DNA of 64,000 nt, taken from NCBI GenBank assembly GCA_004380135.1, contig QXCR01000001.1, positions 372,001 to 436,000 of the forward strand. Reading direction: 5' to 3'. Shown one piece after another: positions 1-10,799 of the stretch. The position numbers and the translations under genes are program-made. The stretch comes from Stemphylium vesicarium (taxonomy: Eukaryota > Ascomycota > Dothideomycetes > Pleosporales > Pleosporaceae). How positions within the stretch are numbered: the first letter of the stretch is position 1; each line of letters opens with the position of its first letter. The notes under the pieces were generated by a model, which worked only from the letters and a program-made list of their open reading frames with translations, was not told the DNA's origin and did no database searches.

Positions 1-885
1 GCAGGCTGTATGCACCTGGTGTAACACGAGGTGAACTTGCTGTCTGTGGTGCCCAGACATGTCCTCTGGATGCATGTCTACATGTACTGCGCCGCAAACA
101 TGAGACAACCCCTCTGCGACCTGACCACTTGGTAATTGTTCGCTATCATCTATCAAATCGGTGGAAGTCTTGCAAAAGGCAGGTTCAGTTCATTAGTACC
201 CATTATCGTCTTTCTCGTGTTCTGTGACCGTACTGCGCGTGACGTCAGTGTTTACAATAGTATCCCAAGAAGATGCAGCGCCGCTCCTTGTCGCATATCC
301 CCATCAACTACACAAGGATTAATCTTTACCTTCAGAATACAATCCGCACAGGTGAATGTCACTATTGTTGCCCCTAGAACGCAAAAGACCCCATGTGTAA
401 GCGAGCACTAGCCTACAGGGCAACTGCAACCGCAGGCGTTCCGGGCCTTACTTTTCCCATCTCAAAACAGGGTTCCACCACGCTGCGTCATCTGCGATCC
501 TAACAAGATGATCCCGCGGGAGGCAGCACAAGGGCTTCCATGCTTCTTGGTGCGCCTCCCAACGAATCGCATACTGCAGTCGCAATGATGTGCACCACGT
601 ACGTCACCGTTCCATGGAAATGGTAGACGCCCCATACCGCGCTACTCGTCGTTGAAGTCGATGTACGGGACAGCCAGATACACTAGCCATCGTGCTCACT
701 ATATCGCATCCTGTTTCTTGCTGGCTTGTCGCTAGCGTAACCAAACCGTCAAGACGGCGCCCCAAATCCCCTCTCGTCGCGCGCTCGCTGGCATCGCGCT
801 GGTCTCTGTGCTGTCGGCGGTCGAGAATCAGCGCAAGAAGAAAACACAGGGCAAGGACGAGCACGATTTTACGACTACCGAAGAC
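1..885. other. Left-edge intergenic region
   Basis: No gene is supported here. The short open frames have no recognisable motif, and those reading into the next gene begin at GTG rather than ATG. The last few hundred bases probably hold the promoter and 5' leader of the DUF1989 gene. Confidence 0.5.
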
Positions 886-2667
886 ATGTCGGGCGAGCTA
901 CAGACTATACCTGCGCGCCATGGCGTTGCGACTTTTGTGCCGAGAGGCAGGACGATCAAGGTTATTAATACATATGGGAAGCAGGTGGTGAGCATGTGGG
1001 CCTTTACCCTAGGCCCACCGCCCGAAGATGGGGAAGGAGAGGAGGGCGAAGGGAAGGAGTTGGATGAGGAACAAGTCAAGAAAGAGGCTGAAGAACTGAA
1101 GAAAGCTGTTGAGGAGGGTGAAGGACAGGAAGCAGATACCGCGAAAGAAGCCGAGGACCAGGCGAAGAAGGAAAGTGCAGATAGTGAGAAGGGTACAGAG
1201 TCTTGGGAGAACATCACCGACGATACGAAGCAAGACGCAGAGGATCCGCCAGAGCAGGCCCCAGATACCCCCGAAAACGAGAACGAAAAGACGACAGAAA
1301 GCACAGCTTCTCCGTCTAAGCAGCCCAATAAGCGCACTTGGGCGTCTTACCTTCCTTCCATCCCTTATCGCAACAAAGGCGCAGCGAACAAGCAAGAGGC
1401 AGAGCAGAAGCCCAGCCCAGAGCAGGAGAAGAAACAGAATGAAGAGAACACCAAGAAATGGTCTTCATACCTGCCCACTGGGAAGAGCTTCTCGAGCTAC
1501 GTGCCGAACATGGAAGTACCGGATTCAAAGTCTGTCGTGAGCGCATTCAAGGCCAGCCACAACCGCGATCCAAACAAGAGCTACGCAGAGCAGCTGTATG
1601 ACTTCTCGAAGACGCCTGTGGGTGCAGGAACAATGGCTGGTATGTTTCATAGACTATCGCAGCTGATTGAAGTATACTGACGGTTCCCAGCTGCAACAGG
1701 CTCCGGCTATGCATCATCCGTCTACGCGGTATACTCTGCATACGCCGCTACGCACCCCTCGAACGCGTCGCAACCTCCCATGGAATACCTCTCGCTCCCT
1801 CACACACGCGCCGCCTCGCACAAACTCGTACCCGAGGTCGATGATGAGCTTCTCACCAACTTGCGCAACCCAATAATGACCTTGGTGGAGGACACATCAC
1901 CCGGTGCACACGACACTTTGACCGCAGCATGCGACGCCAACCAGTACGCTGCTCTAGGTGTCGACAAGCCCGCGGAGCACGGTAGCTGTGCTGAGAACCT
2001 CGTCCTCGCGCTGAAGGAGATCAACGAGACAGCTGGGCTCAAGGGCGCGAAAGCAGTCGGTGCAGATATCAGCGTCAACATTGCGCCCACACCACTCCAT
2101 CTCTTTATGAACGCCCCACTGCAATCCGAAGGCACGAATCAGAATGACGGAGCCGGCTCAAAAGGCGTAACCCTCAGGGTTGATGAGCCACAGGGCAAGA
2201 AAAGATGTTTCGTGCGATTCCGCGCCGAACGAGATGTCGTTGTTGTTTTCAGCGCATGCCCGATGGATGTCGGAAAGCAGAACGGCGGCCGTTGTATGGC
2301 TAGCAACTTCATGGTGGAGAATGTGCAAGAAGGCGAGGATCTAGCGTCATCCATGGCGTCTGGCAAGGAGAAGAAGGCGCCGAAGAAATTGGGCCAGAAG
2401 GACAAGGCTGAGCAAGAGGAAAAGGCAAACGAGACTGCAGAGAAGAAGGATGCGCCAAAGAAACCTGAGTTGAAGAAGACGCAGTCAACGCAGCAAGGTT
2501 CCCAGAAGCAGGAATCCGAGCAGAAGCCGCCGGCGAAGAAGGCGGAGGGCGACGCTACAGAGAAGAAGCAGAATGCGGCGACGGCTGGAGAGCAGAAACC
2601 GAAAAAGAAGCCTAAGAAGCTTCAGGTTCGCAGTCAGGGTGCTTCGACACCGACGCAATCTTCATAG
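886..2667 (+). CDS. DUF1989 (urea carboxylase-associated) family protein
   Basis: Two exons, 886-1639 and 1691-2667, joined across a 51-nt GT-AG intron (branch TACTGAC just before the acceptor), give 576 residues. The ATG at 886 is the first in-frame Met; the open frame further upstream starts only at GTG. The N-terminal segment (ARHGVATFVPRGRTIKVINT) and the second half (EYLSLPHTRA, RNPIMTLVEDTSPGAHDTL, GSCAENL, SVNIAPTPLHLFM) fit the DUF1989 fold, related to bacterial urea-carboxylase-associated proteins. Its biochemical role in fungi is not established. The two halves are separated by about 180 residues of Glu/Lys/Pro-rich low complexity (from about residue 45), and the C-terminal 120 residues are Lys/Glu/Gln-rich. 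The gene converges on the secreted repeat protein, with 250 bp between them. Family call good, function unknown. Confidence 0.85.
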
Positions 2668-2917
2668 TTTGCTATGTTGATGGATTGATCGAATTTCACG
2701 TTTTCGTTCCCTTTGTAATCGTACAATAGTATCAATTCTTCAGCGTTCCAACATGAATCAGCTTGATACCCATCAGAGCCGGAGAACTTGTGCACAACAG
2801 CAGAAGCCCTAAGATTGACAACAAAAATAGTGAGAGTATCAACTAACGTTGCATCAACTACACACCTACCAAAGAAACACACCTCTCCCCCTACAACACC
2901 CCAATGCAACCACACCA

Positions 2918-4908
2918 CTACCCCGTCGGCTCAGCAGCAACATAAACCGTCTCCAACGTCTTCATCTCCTGCTCTCTCCTCTCCCAAATCACAGTCTCAC
3001 TCGGCTTCTCTAGCCCAACCGTCGGCTCAGCCTCGCCCTGGCGTTTCCCCCATGATATGTACGTCGGAGGCGAAGGCTTAGGCCAACTGATACTCTGCCA
3101 AGGGAACTCCAAACCAATGGAATTCTGCGCTGCGGGCTGCGCTCCTCGCTCATCTACTGCGGCGGCAGCGGTAGGTCCAGCAGCAGCGGCAGCGTTGGCT
3201 TCGAGATCGCGCTTGCCCCAGATGACAGTGTGAGTTGGGGGCTGGATACCGATGCTGTTTGGCTGTGCGGGAGCAGGGAGAGCGGGTATCTCGACGGGGT
3301 CTTCTTCTGGGAAGTCTGGAACTTCTGGAACTTCTGGTGCTGATGTAGGCTCGGTGGTGTCTTCTTGGCGCTTTTTCCCCCAGATCACGGTTACGGTTGG
3401 GGGCTGGAGACCAATGCTGTTGGGCTGTGTGGGCTGTGAGGGAGGGGGGAAGTCGTCTTCTGGGTCCTCTGGGAATGGCTCTTCCGGGTCTTCTGGATAG
3501 GGCTCTTCGTCTTCGGGGAAGGGTTCTTCGGGAAGCTCAGTAGATGCGGGCTCGTCGTAGTCCCACGTTACGCTGAAACCGGGTGGGCCTATGGTTACAT
3601 CTGCTGGTGGGTTCGATGTAGGCGTTGGGCTGGAGTTGGATGGTGATGGACTTGGTGTTGGTGTTGGCATGGGGGTGGGGGTAGGTATAGGTATAGCTGT
3701 GGGTGCGAGTGTAACTGTTGAAGTAGACGTCGATGTAGATTTAGAGGTGGACTTGGAGGTTGATTTAGAAGTACTCTTTTTCGTTGTCGTCTTCGGTTTC
3801 TTCGTGGTCTTTGGCTTCTTTGTTGATGTTGGCTTCGCATTGCGTTGCTTCAAGCCCCATGTGACACTAAACTTGGGTGGCGACAGACTTATGTAGTTGC
3901 TCTTTGTAGGTGTAGGCTTCGGTGGTGGGTAAGGTGTTGGGTTAGGTGTCGTTGAGGGCTTGGGTATCGAAGTTGATTTCATAGTGGACTTCATCGTTGA
4001 CTTCATGGTAGACTTAGAGTTTGTAGGCTTAGGCGGCCATGGGTTCCACGGAGGGTATCCCGGCTTCTTGGTCGAGGATATCTTGCCTGATGAAGTAGTT
4101 GTCCCTGCGGATGAGGATAACAAAGTTGAAGAGCTAGTGACAGGCGGGGAAGGAGTTGGTTTCGCGATACTAGAATTGGTCCAGATAGGCGGCAGTGATA
4201 TGACGGGAGGATGCTCGGAAGTTGGTTTCGGCGGCGGTGTTGGCTCCGGGGTAGGGGTTGGTTCTAGTTTGGGTGTTGATGAAGCGCCTGGCCCATCTCC
4301 ATCCCAGGTGATACTGAAGGATGGCTTTCCGATACTGATCTGATCGCTAGGTTTTGGTGGGGGATAATCTGGCTCTTCAGGCTCGGATGTTGGTTCCGGG
4401 CCATTCGTAGCCCAGCTTATCGAAAACGATGGTTTTCCGATACTGAACTCATCCGTTGGCTTCGAAGGAGGAGGATACTCGGGCTCCTCGGGCGCAGGGG
4501 TTGGTTCAGGGCCGCTGGTCTCCCAACTAATCCATCCAGAAGGTGTACCGATACTGAATTCATCTGTCGGCTTGGCGGGAGGCGGATAGTCAGGCTCTTC
4601 AGGCGCAACTGTAGGACCTGGTCCACTTGTCTCCCAGCTGATCCATCCCGATGGCGTTCCAAGACTGAATTCATCCATCGGTTTGGATGGAAAGACCGGC
4701 TCCTGTGGCTCCTTCGTAGGCTCCGGGCTGTCCATTTCCCAGGAAACGCTTTGCCTGGGCGGAAGAATCTCAATTTGGCGCTTTTGCAGGCCCGCTGGCG
4801 CAGCACGAATGCTTCAAAGGCTCAGTAATGACCTATGAATGTAGACGGTAAGACAAACCTGATGGCAAGGCCAAGCAGCGCCAGCACACATTTTCGTGTA
4901 GGGACCAT
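2918..4908 (-). CDS. Secreted repeat protein with Trp-ended cores and dibasic sites (candidate Kex2-processed peptide precursor)
   Basis: Two exons on the minus strand, 4908-4859 and 4811-2918, separated by a 47-nt intron, encode 647 residues. Exon 1 supplies a signal peptide (MVPTRKCVLALLGLAIS, then IRAAPA as likely cleavage region), soon followed by LQKRQ, a Kex2-type dibasic site. The rest is built from about 12 cores of pattern S-[IL]-G-x-P-x-x-[ST]-[IV]-[STI]-W, with Trp at residues 41, 76, 113, 150 and 186 and further copies to the C-terminus, separated by Pro/Glu/Asp/Thr-rich spacers. A central part is Ser/Thr/Lys/Pro-rich (STMK and TSKS repeats), suited to O-glycosylation. Three C-terminal cores end WGKKR or WGKR, one ends WERR, and one central core ends WGLKQR. 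There is no enzyme domain. It could be a precursor of several secreted peptides (KEP-like) or a cell-wall repeat protein. No tailoring enzyme such as UstYa/DUF3328 was recognised nearby. Confidence 0.75.
4304..4700 (-). repeat. Coding tandem repeat, 108-111 bp unit
   Basis: Within the secreted repeat gene, conserved Trp codons at 4636, 4525, 4414 and 4306 are spaced 111, 111 and 108 nt, giving 37-, 37- and 36-residue units. Each unit carries EFS[IL]GxPSxxI[ST]W followed by xxxGPxPT and an acidic PEEPxYPPPxKP spacer. The units differ by scattered substitutions, so the array is not freshly duplicated. The preceding Trp41 lies 35 residues upstream and looks like a more diverged first unit. Confidence 0.85.
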
Positions 4909-5874
4909 GTTTAGTGAGGTATGATTCGCACAAAACAAGATGTTGAGGTTCGACTATTTTCTCGAGCTCATTCATTGCGCTGTGCGTCAAAGTTATAGAC
5001 ACTCCTCGGTTCCCATTGTGGCCTACATGAGCGTGCATATGGCGACACAGTGTCCAAATGAAAGATACGAGATCAGACCCTATGGCCCCGTACCTAACAT
5101 CGCTTACAGGTATGCGATACTACAGTCACTGCATAAGCGAGGCATCGTGGTCGAGATACCGGGCTCTAGGTCGTGCTCTCGATCTCGCAGCGTAATATAT
5201 ACTGATAGCCGTCGGGTACATGTGAGGCATCACTTGGGAAAATCCCAAATATAGAAGTTTGTTGTCTCTTGCTGTGTGCTGATTTGGCAAGATCCGGGAA
5301 GTGTCGGCAGAATTAAAGTGCATCTTGTCTGGCTATATTGTTTCTTGTGATCGTGACATGGGAAGGGACAGCCGAGAATGCAGGGTCTCCCACGCAAGGA
5401 ACTTGCATGTTGATATGAGCCGATGTAAACTTTTGAGTCGCTCGACCAACAAGATCATTTTCGGCTAACAAAGCCTCGGTCCAGACGTTGGAATTCCTGG
5501 AAAGTTTGGTCTTACCAGATGAAGCCAGGAGATAGCCAATTCGTTCCCATTTGGAATACCCTATACTGGTAGCGAACCGCACCAGAATGCATTTCGGTGC
5601 CCCGAATCGGCTGTCTTTAGAAAGGAGTAATAAAGACCTCGATAGAAGATGCACTGATAATATTCTTGGCAGTTGATTTGTCACTGTGCTCATGAGCTGG
5701 GTCGCATGTGTAGTGTTTTATCTGCTGGCGGCCCAGCCAGCTCTCGGGGGGTCCGTCTCAGCCATTACACAATATCTAGCAAGATAGACACTAGTCTTGC
5801 AAGTTTGGAGGTAAGAAAGTTGTGCATGCTCCGGTCTACTATGATGCGCATCCATGGTGTTGGACTTTTGGAGA
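4909..5874. other. Intergenic region between two minus-strand genes
   Basis: It holds the promoter and leader of the secreted repeat gene at its left end and the 3' flank of QRI7 at its right end. The longest open frame (5313-5693, minus) has no recognisable motif or composition bias and was not called. Confidence 0.45.
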
Positions 5875-7496
5875 TCACCCGTCTGCTGGAGGATCTAAGA
5901 GTTTATCCAGTGGCCATTTTCGTATCGCGCGAATGTTCAGCGGATCGATATGGCCAGCTTCGAACATTTCTAGGCCAGTCCATCCTATCATGGCAGCATT
6001 ATCGGTACAGAACTTGGGTGGAGGAAAATACAGCTTGACCTCAGGAAATCCGTGAGCACAAAGGGTTTTCGCGAGTCTGGAATTGTGTTAGTACGATCCG
6101 TTTTCCCGGGAAAATGGAAATCCCAGGAGCTTTCGTTATCGAGAAAACGTACATATGTCGAAGAAGGGAATTTGCGGCGACCCCACCAGCCACGACAACC
6201 GCAGGTTTAGCCGGCGTGACATCCTGGCGAGACTGCAGGCCTAGAACAACCCGAGAAGCGACATGCTCAAATGCTGCGCGCATGGTTTCCCTAGCCAGAT
6301 CCATTCGCTCCTCGATGCTAACGTCGACAGCTGGTCGCTGAGCTTTATTGAACTTTTTCGTAACAGGATCCATGCCATATCGTACGATGCGTTCGACCAT
6401 GGTGGTGATACCCGAGAAACTCATTTCAAAACTATTAATCTTGATACCCCCACCGGCTTTGGTTAATGGCTTATTCAGGGCCCAACCCCATTTGGTAACA
6501 CTTCTCCGCATTGCTTCTTCATGATTTGCGGGAATCTCATACCACTCGTATTGACGTCCATGGGCGTCGAGGTAAGTTTCGGCAGAATGCACAGACTGTT
6601 TAGACGCAGCCTGGGGTGGTTGCTCCTGCGATTGAGTAGGAAACGCGAAAGTTTCGAGCAGCGCCCCATACATTGTACTCTTCGTCGTCTGCAGCAGCTG
6701 CGCGGGGAGTACGACACGGGCGATCTTATCTAAACATTCCCCGATGGCTATGTCATTTGTGCTCCCCAATACACGATGTTCTGTCAAGGAGGCCGAGTGT
6801 ATGAGTAGCGTATGGCCGCCAGACGCCAGTACCGATAGGAAGGGGAAGTCGGGCGCAACATCGGCGTTGGTGAGGGCTTGTGTGGTGGTTTCACCGGACA
6901 TAGGGTCGGTACGAGATTCGAGAGCGCTTATCATTCGTGGTGTAAGGGCATGTGCTTGCATGTGATGGACACCTACAAGGGGTATCTAGAATATGCATCA
7001 GTTACAGGTTCTCAAGAAGGCTTAGGCGTAGTACCTGCCATGCTACAGCAAGGCCCTTGGCTGTATCAAGACCTGTAAACAGATTACTACGCATGCCTGG
7101 CCCACGAGTGACGGAAATGAAGTCAGGCAGCCGTTTGGCTGCAATGTTTATCTCGCCCAGTTGATTTTCTTTCTCAAGGAGAGACTTCCCATCGCGGCTT
7201 GGTAGTGATTGAATCGCCTCATGAATCAGTATTGCGAGGCTTTCTTGGTGAGATTGGAGCGACACCAACGGGTGCACGCCTTGGTACAGGGAGTTGTTCG
7301 ATGTCACTTTTTTGTGGAAGTGCAGTTCTGCAGTCGTCCGGCCACTGTGACGTCTCTTCTCGACTATAGCTACTGATGTGTCATCGCATGATGTTTCGAC
7401 GGCAAGCGTCATCAAACGTCTTCGGCATCTCCATTGTACTGGGCGGAGCGTTCTCGAGCGGACGGCGACCTGGAGCAGGTGGGAGCGCGGTCGCAT
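5875..7496 (-). CDS. QRI7: Mitochondrial tRNA N6-adenosine threonylcarbamoyltransferase (Qri7/Kae1/TsaD family)
   Basis: Three exons, 7496-7035, 6985-6153 and 6076-5875, with introns of 49 and 76 nt, encode 498 residues. The protein transfers threonylcarbamoyl to A37 of ANN-decoding tRNAs (t6A). Diagnostic features are LAVETSCDDTSVAIVE near the start, the metal-binding H-x3-H in VHHMQAHA (His162 and His166), SVLASGGHTLL, IGECLDKIARVVLP, VVAGGVAANSLLR and the final CTDNAAMIGWTGLE. The Arg-rich, acid-poor N-terminus (RPRSHLLQVAVRSRTLRPVQ) looks like a mitochondrial targeting sequence, which favours Qri7 over cytosolic Kae1. Both introns are needed to restore IPLVGVHH and the C-terminal CTDNAAM block. 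It diverges from the lipase gene across a 286-bp shared promoter. Confidence 0.93.
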
Positions 7497-7782
7497 ACCT
7501 CTCTGAAATTGAGGGACAGCCTAGGATGGGGTGTTGAGGCTAGCTGTTATGGTATTCGAAAGTTTCCCATGCATGAGCACATGAAGTTTGGGCTTTGGTA
7601 GCTAGTGCGATTTCTGTGCGTGAACGCCGGAAGGGTTCCGAGGCGGGCCCAGACCGTGTGACGTAGGCCCGAAGCTTCGAGCCTCCTCACATGCCACGCT
7701 CAACACAATCGTCCTATCTGACCTCAACCCTCTACTTTCTACTTTCCTACGATGCAATCTATCTTTATTTCCCCCCGTTTTC

Positions 7783-10483
7783 ATGGCTGATATAGATAAG
7801 AAGACAGATGGCCCGGAGCCGTATTCTGCGGCCGGCTTCGACTTTACGCTCTTACCAGACTACGCCAACGACTTCGTCGAAGAAGACCACTTTATCGAAT
7901 TCGCGAAAGCGCTAGCTGCACCCGAGAACTCGGCATCGACCGAAGACCTCACCTCGCCGCCGCCTGAACGAGCCTTTATTACAGCGCAAAATGATTGGCG
8001 GCCCGTCCACCAGCGCGTCAAGCGGCGCAAGAGGAGTAAGGCTCCCCCACGGCGTGGCAAGGACGAGACGCGCGAGGGCGTCGTCTATGTGCTGCTCAAG
8101 TGGCCACTACTAATTGTAGTGCTCGGCTGGTTGCTCTTCCTGAGCATAGCCTACGTCTTTACACGCCTGTACATCTATCTGTATGAGCACTGGATCACAT
8201 GGCGCGGAACCCGCCAAAGGTTGCGCCATCGCCTACAGAACGCGTCCTCGTACAAAGAATGGGTTGAAGGTGCAAAGGAGCTCGACACGTATCTCAACAA
8301 TGATGCGTGGAAGAAGAAGGCCGACTACGCCTACTATGACAGCAAGACAATCGCCAGAGTATATCAGCAGATGGTCAAATTGCGCCAGAAGGCCGAAGCC
8401 GAAGAAAAGGGCGCATCGGGTTCGAAAGACGCGAAAGGCTCGCACTCAGCCGTGGAGGATCTTCGCGCGCTGTTGGAGGGTAAGCACGCATAGTTCTATA
8501 TGCCTTGAGGAAACTAACCTTCTTGTCTAGCCTCAATGAAGAACAACTTCGTTGGATTTGAGAACCCTCGATTATACAGCGAAACGTACTACGGAACAAA
8601 AGACCTCGTCCAAAATTTCGTCGACGAAGCCGAGACCTCACTTCAATTCCTCCTGCGAACTACGCAACTCGACGCTGACAACAAACGCGCACTCTTTAAA
8701 CACCTGGGAAGCAACTTCGGCAGGACTGCGCTATGTCTGTCTGGAGGAGCTACATTTGCATACTACCACTTCGGCGTGGCTAAAGCTCTCATGGATGCTG
8801 AGCTTCTACCTGAAGTCATCACCGGTACTTCGGGTGGCGCTCTCGTTGCTGCGCTCCTATGTACAAGGACCGATGAAGAGCTCAAGAAACTACTGGTACC
8901 AGCGCTTGCCCATCGTATCACAGCATGCCACGAGGGTATTCTTACATGGTCAAAGAGATGGTACAAGACTGGCGCCAGATTCGATAGTGTCGACTGGGCT
9001 AAGAAGTGTGCTTGGATGACACGCGGCAGCCTGACTTTCAAGGAAGCATACCAAAGGACTGGGCGTATATTGAATGTTTCCTGTGTACCGTCTGATCCGC
9101 ACTCTCCAACAATCCTGGCAAATTACATCACTGCCCCAGATTGTGTGGTTTGGTCTGCCGTCCTGGCGTCAGCTGCTGTCCCTGGCATACTAAACCCCGT
9201 CGTACTCATGAAGAAGAACAAGGATGGTACTCTTTCGCCCTACTCATTCGGCCACAAGTGGAAAGATGGAAGTCTCAGGACGGACATTCCACTCAAGGCG
9301 CTGAACCTCCACTTCAATGTCCGTTTCTCGATTGTGAGCCAAGTCAATCCGCATATCAACATTTTCTTCTTCTCGTCTCGCGGCTCAGTTGGTCATCCTG
9401 TGACTCACCGGCGAGGCCGTGGCTGGAGAGGCGGTTTCCTCGGCTCCGCGACAGAACAGGTAAGTCAAGCATTGTTGTAAATTCTTCTCCTCTCACAGGC
9501 CCTGACATTCATTACAGTATCTGAAACTCGATCTCAACAAATGGCTCAAGGTCCTCCGACACCTCGAATTGTTGCCAAGACCACTAGGCCAGGACTGGAG
9601 TGAGCTCTGGCTGCAACGCTTCAGTGGAACCATCACTATCTGGCCCAAGTCCATCCCCTCGGACTTTATCCACATCTTATCTGACCCCGATCCGCCAAGA
9701 CTAGCACGTATGATACACGTAGGACAACAATCTGCATTCCCCAAGTTGAAGTTCATTGCGAATCGCGCCAAGCTGGAACAAGCAATCCAGGAAGGCAGGC
9801 GCAAGTACAGACCTCGGGGTGCACGCGATGAAGACATGGTCAATGCTCTCAGCGAAGAGGATCTCCGCAGTCTACTCAGGCGCACAAAGAGCGATGGCCC
9901 TGGGGACGATGCTCCTTACCCAGTGTCTGGATCCGAGTCTTCTTCCTCTGCAGGCCCTTCACGACCTGGTTCACCGGTAGACCTACCTTTAGGGTTCACT
10001 TTTGCCCGCAAGAATAAGGCTGCGCCCGTTGATGTTGTAACAAACACTGAGAAGCAGCCTGATGTTCCAGATAGCCCTTCCTTATCCAAGCGGTTGAGTG
10101 GCTGGTGGTCAGCAATGTCGCCGCCGCCGCAACCTGCCGCACATCCTGCTATCGCACAAGCTGCAGCAGCCCAAGGCCGACTACGTGCATCGCCACACAA
10201 GCATGACCGTCCCAATTCCATGTTTGAATTTCGGCCCCCAGGTGGACTTGGTGACCTTCCCGCCGGAAGAAAGCAGAGCAGGGTCTTTGACGACTCCGAC
10301 TCGGATGCCCCCGGTACTTCTCGACGTAAGCAGCAGCACAAAGGTGGCGATTTGAGCGATGCGGATGCTGGAGCGGAAGATGAAGAAGACCGCGGCGAGG
10401 TCGATTTTGGTGACGATGAAGAAGATAGAGGGGAGTCGCAGAACGTTGGCGTAGGCCTTGGGCTTGAGGGATCGGCGATATAG
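7783..10483 (+). CDS. Patatin-like lipase of the fungal Tgl3/4/5 type
   Basis: Exons 7783-8479, 8531-9459 and 9518-10483 (introns 51 and 58 nt) encode 863 residues. A DUF3336-like N-terminal region carries one hydrophobic segment (about residues 107-133, PLLIVVLGWLLFLSIAYVF). The patatin domain follows, with glycine-rich LSGGATFAYYHFGVAKAL, nucleophile elbow GTSGG (Ser333) and the partner Asp in KDGSLRTDIP (Asp478). The family hydrolyses triacylglycerol or acylglycerophospholipids on lipid droplets or ER membranes. The C-terminal 250 residues are disordered, first Pro/Ser/Ala-rich and finally strongly acidic, typical of the filamentous-fungal orthologues. In the second intron the downstream acceptor at 9517 is chosen because it keeps frame into YLKLDLNKWLK. 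Substrate preference cannot be told from sequence. Confidence 0.92.
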
Positions 10484-10799
10484 ACTACCTTTACATGTAA
10501 CATACCTAAATTAGACACTAGAAATTGTAATCTTTCCAATCTGATAAGCCAATACTTGCAAGAGCATCGTCTACCTCATCCATGTTCCAAGTTCAGATTT
10601 GCGGGGCGGACTTGGCCAATGCGGGCCCCGCACGTGAAAGTCGCGTGGGAGGAACAAGAATGCTTGGCATGTCGTCATTGACAACGCGGTCTGAACGCGC
10701 AGTCACAAGGCTACCAGCACCATTCACCACTCGCCTTTGGTACCACCGGGACACTTCTAACCTCCTGGGACTGATGGGACACGCGCATAGAAGAACACC
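10484..10799. other. Intergenic, lipase to RAD2
   Basis: This 316-bp gap joins the 3' end of the lipase gene to the RAD2 start, both on the plus strand. It should contain the lipase terminator and the RAD2 promoter. No distinctive site was seen. Confidence 0.4.

Noticed and set aside
808..885. Upstream extension of the DUF1989 reading frame
   Set aside because: It begins at GTG, has no domain similarity, and an ATG with a family-like N-terminus occurs at 886.
5313..5693. Minus-strand open frame of 126 codons
   Set aside because: No motif, signal peptide, splice context or composition typical of the neighbouring genes.
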